Assembly: GCA_964451415.1 (NCBI GenBank)
Contig: CAYVHU010000015.1
Location: 6,219 to 70,218 of the forward strand
Origin: CAYVHU01 sp964451415
GTDB lineage: Bacteria; Pseudomonadota; Alphaproteobacteria; Rhodospirillales; Magnetovibrionaceae
Direction of reading: 5' to 3'
DNA length: 64,000 nucleotides
The notes beneath the pieces are model-generated. The model saw only the letters and a program-made list of their open reading frames with translations, made no database searches and was not told where the DNA came from. A program made the position numbers and the translations under genes. Position 1 is the stretch's first letter; every line of letters starts with the position of its first letter. Shown here piece after piece: positions 60,929 to 64,000 of this stretch.

Positions 60929-61576
60929 ATGTTCAGATCCCTGTTCATGATCACCATCGCATTGTTTGCGGTTCTTTTCCTCTCGGCGTGCCAAGACAAA
61001 CCCGTGACGGACCAAAGTGCGCAGGCGAATGCGAAAGCCGTCCCAAAAAGCAAGGGACCTTGGAAGCGGCTGGAAAACGATGGCCTTCACGATCCGACCG
61101 ACCCGGCGATTAACGTGTTGCAACAACCCGGGGACGCCTTGTCTATATTACCGCGCGATACCGTGGGAAACCATGTGAACTGGGTCAAGGCGCTGGACGA
61201 CCATTATATCAATCCGCGCTCCAACATTTATCCGGACACGAAAATAAACGTTCTCGACCTGGACATTCTTCTGGATTTGAACGGTGCCCTGCCCATCGTG
61301 CGTTTTCCCCATCGTCAGCACACATTATGGCTCGACTGCACAAACTGCCATGACGCCATATTCAAAAAGAAGGCGGGGGCAACCCGGATTTCAATGGATG
61401 CCATCCTTCGCGGGAAATTCTGCGGTCGCTGCCATGGCGCCGTTTCCTTCCCCTTGACGGAATGCAACCGTTGTCACACCATCCCGCACTATAAATTGAA
61501 AAAATTCCTTGCCCATGCCAAGGCCAACGACAAGAACGTTGTGCTGGCATATCCCATAAAAAGTGGGAAAAAGTAA
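60929..61576 (+). CDS. Triheme c7-type cytochrome lipoprotein
   Basis: A 215-residue lipoprotein (lipobox FLSAC) with CTNCH, CGRCH and CNRCH and the same scaffold as the front of the pentaheme protein: GLHDPTDPAIN, NHVNWVKALDD, VRFPHRQHTLW and GATRISMDAILRGKFCG. It lacks the two class I domains. It is followed one base later by the small triheme gene, mirroring the pair 50400-50837 and 49050-50390 of the opposite arm. Confidence 0.9.
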   Translation: MFRSLFMITIALFAVLFLSACQDKPVTDQSAQANAKAVPKSKGPWKRLENDGLHDPTDPAINVLQQPGDALSILPRDTVGNHVNWVKALDDHYINPRSNIYPDTKINVLDLDILLDLNGALPIVRFPHRQHTLWLDCTNCHDAIFKKKAGATRISMDAILRGKFCGRCHGAVSFPLTECNRCHTIPHYKLKKFLAHAKANDKNVVLAYPIKSGKK

Positions 61577-61577
61577 G

Positions 61578-61952
61578 ATGGTTTTACGTTTTCTTTTCTT
61601 GGCGTTAATCGTCGTTTTTCTCTTCACCACAAACGCTCGCGCCGAATATGCCGACGTCGTGTTAAACCGTCACGCCGAAAAAGAAGGCATGCGTCCCGTC
61701 ATTTATCCCCACTGGTTCCACCGTATTCGCTTTCGCTGTAAGGTTTGCCATCAGGAACTCGGTTTTAAAATGCGTGCCGGCGCCGATAACATCACAATGA
61801 CAGATATCATCAATCAACGCTTTTGCGGCATCTGCCATAACAACAAAATCGCCTGGGGACCCGAAAATTGCGACATGTGCCATTCGGGATTGCCCGGCTT
61901 GAAGACCGCCATCCATGGTGGCTCATCGACCGCCGGACCGGGGCGCTGGTGA
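61578..61952 (+). CDS. Small triheme c7-type cytochrome
   Basis: A 124-residue secreted cytochrome. The signal is FLALIVVFLFTTNARAE, and the hemes are CKVCH, CGICH and CDMCH, with the paralogue motif MRPVIYPHWFHRIRF shared with the protein at 50400. It starts one base after the preceding stop. It ends the rightward arm, followed by a bidirectional hairpin. Confidence 0.9.
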   Translation: MVLRFLFLALIVVFLFTTNARAEYADVVLNRHAEKEGMRPVIYPHWFHRIRFRCKVCHQELGFKMRAGADNITMTDIINQRFCGICHNNKIAWGPENCDMCHSGLPGLKTAIHGGSSTAGPGRW

Positions 61953-61962
61953 TATAAACCAC

Positions 61963-62005
61963 ATCCCCCCATACGAAGACCTCACACGGCCTCGTATGGA
62001 GGGAT
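61963..62005. terminator. Bidirectional terminator hairpin between the cytochrome arm and ald
   Basis: The stem ATCCC-C-CCATACGA pairs with TCGTATGG-A-GGGAT (13 pairs, one mismatch) around a 15-base loop. It lies between two converging genes, a position typical of shared terminators, though T-tracts are weak. Confidence 0.65.
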
Positions 62006-62011
62006 AGCGCC

Positions 62012-63127
62012 CTATCGCATCAAACAGGTTTGCGGCGCGACATATTCCAGATTCAGATCACGGGCGACCGTTTTATGCGTGATGGCGCCGCGGCAGACAT
62101 TCAACCCGTTTAGAAAGTGCGGATCGCCAAGCAAAGCACTTAGGCCATCGTTGGCCAAACGCAAAACGTAAGGAAGCGTTGCGTTATTCAGTGCCTGCGC
62201 CGAAGTGCGCGCGACGCCGCCGGGCATGTTGGCAACGCAGTAGTGGACAACCCCGTCCACGACATAAGTCGGGTTTTCATGGGTGGTGGGCCGGGTTGTC
62301 TCGGCGCACCCGCCCTGGTCCACGGCCACATCGACGATGACCGATCCGGTTTTCATGCGGCTCACCAGATCGCGGGTGATGAGCTTGGGCGCGGCGGCCC
62401 CGGGGATCAGAACCGTGCCGATCACCAGATCTGCGTCGATGACATGGCGTTCCACGGAATCGTGCGTTGAGTACACGGTTCTGACCCGGCCTTTGTAAAT
62501 TTCATCAATGCGTTTGAGCTTTTCAGCATCGCGATCCAGAACGGCCACGTCGGCGCCCATGCCGACGGCCATGGCCAGCGCGTTGAAGCCCGCGACGCCG
62601 CCGCCCAGAATTGTGACTTTGGCAGGTTCGACGCCCGGCACACCGCCCAGCAGGATGCCACGACCACCGTGAATATCTTCCAGGGCGCTGGCGCCGACTT
62701 GCACCGCCAAACGTCCGGCGACTTCGCTCATGGGGCTCAACAGGGGCAGCCCGCCGCCGGGTTGGGTGACGGTTTCGTAAGCGATGGCGATGACGCCTGA
62801 TTTTTGCAGATTTTTGGTCTGAACGGGGTCGGGAGCCAGATGCAGGTAGGTAAAGAGGATTTGTTCCGCGCGCAGCATGGCGCATTCTTCGGGTTGAGGC
62901 TCCTTGACCTTGACGATCATATCGGCGCTGGCAAAGACGTCCTGTGCCTTGGCGGCAATGCTCGCCCCGGCGGTGCGGTAGGCTTCGTCGTCCATGCCGA
63001 TGGCGCTTCCGGCCTGGGTTTCGATGAGAACGTCGTGCCCGTGGGCGGTGAGTTCGCGAACGCTTTCCGGGGTCAATCCGACGCGACGCTCGTTGGTTTT
63101 GATTTCTTTGGGGACACCGATGTGCAT
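62012..63127 (-). CDS. ald: Alanine dehydrogenase
   Basis: A 371-residue NAD-dependent L-alanine dehydrogenase. GVPKEIKTNERRVGLTPESV is the signature start. KVKEPQPEE and YLHLAPD line the active site, VTILGGGVAGFNALAMAVG is the NAD site, and VDVAVDQGGCAETTRPTTHE and HYCVANMPGGVARTSA follow. It interconverts alanine and pyruvate plus ammonia. An Lrp-type regulator gene lies just upstream on the same strand, the usual regulatory pairing. Confidence 0.96.
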   Translation of the reverse strand: MHIGVPKEIKTNERRVGLTPESVRELTAHGHDVLIETQAGSAIGMDDEAYRTAGASIAAKAQDVFASADMIVKVKEPQPEECAMLRAEQILFTYLHLAPDPVQTKNLQKSGVIAIAYETVTQPGGGLPLLSPMSEVAGRLAVQVGASALEDIHGGRGILLGGVPGVEPAKVTILGGGVAGFNALAMAVGMGADVAVLDRDAEKLKRIDEIYKGRVRTVYSTHDSVERHVIDADLVIGTVLIPGAAAPKLITRDLVSRMKTGSVIVDVAVDQGGCAETTRPTTHENPTYVVDGVVHYCVANMPGGVARTSAQALNNATLPYVLRLANDGLSALLGDPHFLNGLNVCRGAITHKTVARDLNLEYVAPQTCLMR

Positions 63128-63261
63128 GACATTCTCCTCTGTTTGTAGGGCCGTGTTGCCAAGAAGCTAAGCCGTTTGAGGACGGAGATGTTTTTTTAAT
63201 TGGTGCGATGTGCAGTCGCTTTTTTGCTTTTTTGCGTACCAGGCAGAAGAATCTTCTGCCC

Positions 63262-63741
63262 TCAGGTCTTCAATAGGGTTTCGATGGGCAGCACGCTCGG
63301 ACGCTTGACCGCTTTGGTGACGACGCATGTGACATAACGGTTGATGCCGATATTTGCTGCCAGCAATTTTTCCATGAGGCCCTGATAGGCTTCAAGGTCC
63401 GCTGACACCACGCGCATGAGATAATCAATGGCGCCGCCGGTAGCCCAGCATTCGACGATTTCAGGGACGTCGCAGATACCGGTCTCGAAGGTTTCGAAAT
63501 CCTCGCGGTGGTGATGGTTGAGTGAGACCTCGACCCACACCGTTGTCGTCTTGAGCAATTTGGCAAGGTTGACTTCGGCACGATAGCCGCTGATCACGCC
63601 TTCGCGCTCCAGTCTGTCCAGGCGTTCCCAGCACGGACTGACGGACAGATTGACCGTTTCAGCCAGTTTGACCTTGGTCATGCGGCCCTCGCGTTGCAAG
63701 GCGCAGAGAATTTTGATGTCGGTCGGGTCGATTTTGATCAT
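63262..63741 (-). CDS. Lrp/AsnC-family regulator
   Basis: A 159-residue regulator. The helix-turn-helix is DIKILCALQREGRMTKVKLA with SVSPCWERLDRLEREGVISG. The RAM/AsnC effector domain includes VPEIVECWATGGAIDYLMRV. It most likely activates the adjacent ald in response to alanine, as AldR/BkdR-type Lrp proteins do. It is read before ald with a 134-base gap that can hold the ald promoter. Confidence 0.92.
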   Translation of the reverse strand: MIKIDPTDIKILCALQREGRMTKVKLAETVNLSVSPCWERLDRLEREGVISGYRAEVNLAKLLKTTTVWVEVSLNHHHREDFETFETGICDVPEIVECWATGGAIDYLMRVVSADLEAYQGLMEKLLAANIGINRYVTCVVTKAVKRPSVLPIETLLKT

Positions 63742-63889
63742 AACGGGACCATTTTAAACGGGTTTTGGGCGTTGGCGGGAAAAAGAGGTTGCGCCGTGTG
63801 TGGTGCCGTTTTATATGATGCCGACCCATCCGTAAAACATTCAAAGGCCGAGGCCGCAGAGTTGCGGGGGCGTTTGGCACTACGGTTTG

Positions 63890-63965
<76 letters not shown>

Positions 63966-64000
63966 ATATCAAGGCCCTGGAAACATTGACGTTTCCGGGG

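Overview
This window reads as chromosomal DNA of a respiratory alphaproteobacterium, most likely in or near the Rhodospirillales. That placement is an inference from the gene families, from glc, uxu/uxa and alanine dehydrogenase genes of proteobacterial type, and from a G+C-rich coding style. No rRNA or marker gene fixes the taxonomy. One stretch (about 4.94-10.29 kb) is visibly AT-richer than the rest and looks like a transferred cassette.

Layout. (1) 1-4.97 kb: an HxlR-type regulator diverging from an operon of isochorismatase-like hydrolase, YtcJ-like amidohydrolase, MFS exporter, a small ferredoxin-like (ABM/EthD-type) protein and two XapX proteins. (2) 4.94-10.29 kb: an insertion between two 90% identical 248-bp copies of the xapX region. 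It carries an IS5-type transposase relic, a MITE-like element, and surface-polysaccharide genes (asparagine synthase, glycosyltransferase, WbqC-like, polysaccharide deacetylase). (3) 10.3-18.5 kb: a DUF2478 protein, glycolate oxidase glcDEF with glycerate 2-kinase, and divergent malate synthase G. Together these take glycolate to glyoxylate and then malate. (4) 18.6-24.7 kb: SHOCT and ribbon-helix-helix proteins, then a sulfur-trafficking operon (split YeeE/YedE transporter, TusA-like, rhodaneses, DsrE-like proteins, small membrane proteins, c-type cytochrome). (5) 24.7-35.8 kb: a hexuronate regulon (uxuA, kdgK, eda, uxuB, TRAP dctMQP, uxaC, RpiR/HexR regulator and divergent uxaA) with two HexR-like operators in the divergent promoter.

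(6) 35.86-61.95 kb is the most striking part: one continuous locus for extracytoplasmic multiheme cytochromes. It encodes an OmcE-like tetraheme cytochrome, an 11-heme cytochrome whose front end resembles it, a pentaheme fusion, several triheme proteins, monoheme cytochromes, an outer-membrane beta-barrel ending in Phe, two NHL-propeller lipoproteins, a PpiC/SurA isomerase, dedicated System II heme ligation (ResB/CcsA plus a TlpA thioredoxin), a histidine kinase with a sigma54 response regulator, and two free-standing Reg_prop propellers. Two good sigma54 promoters with a shared upstream palindrome lie in front of the tetraheme and triheme genes, which links the regulator to its likely targets. 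A divergent arm holds a large cytochrome split at a perfect A AAA AAG slippery site, a Sel1 lipoprotein and a second pair of triheme cytochromes. I read this as a candidate extracellular electron-transfer or cytochrome-filament system in an alphaproteobacterium.

(7) 62.0-64.0 kb: alanine dehydrogenase, an Lrp/AsnC regulator and a tRNA-Lys(CUU).
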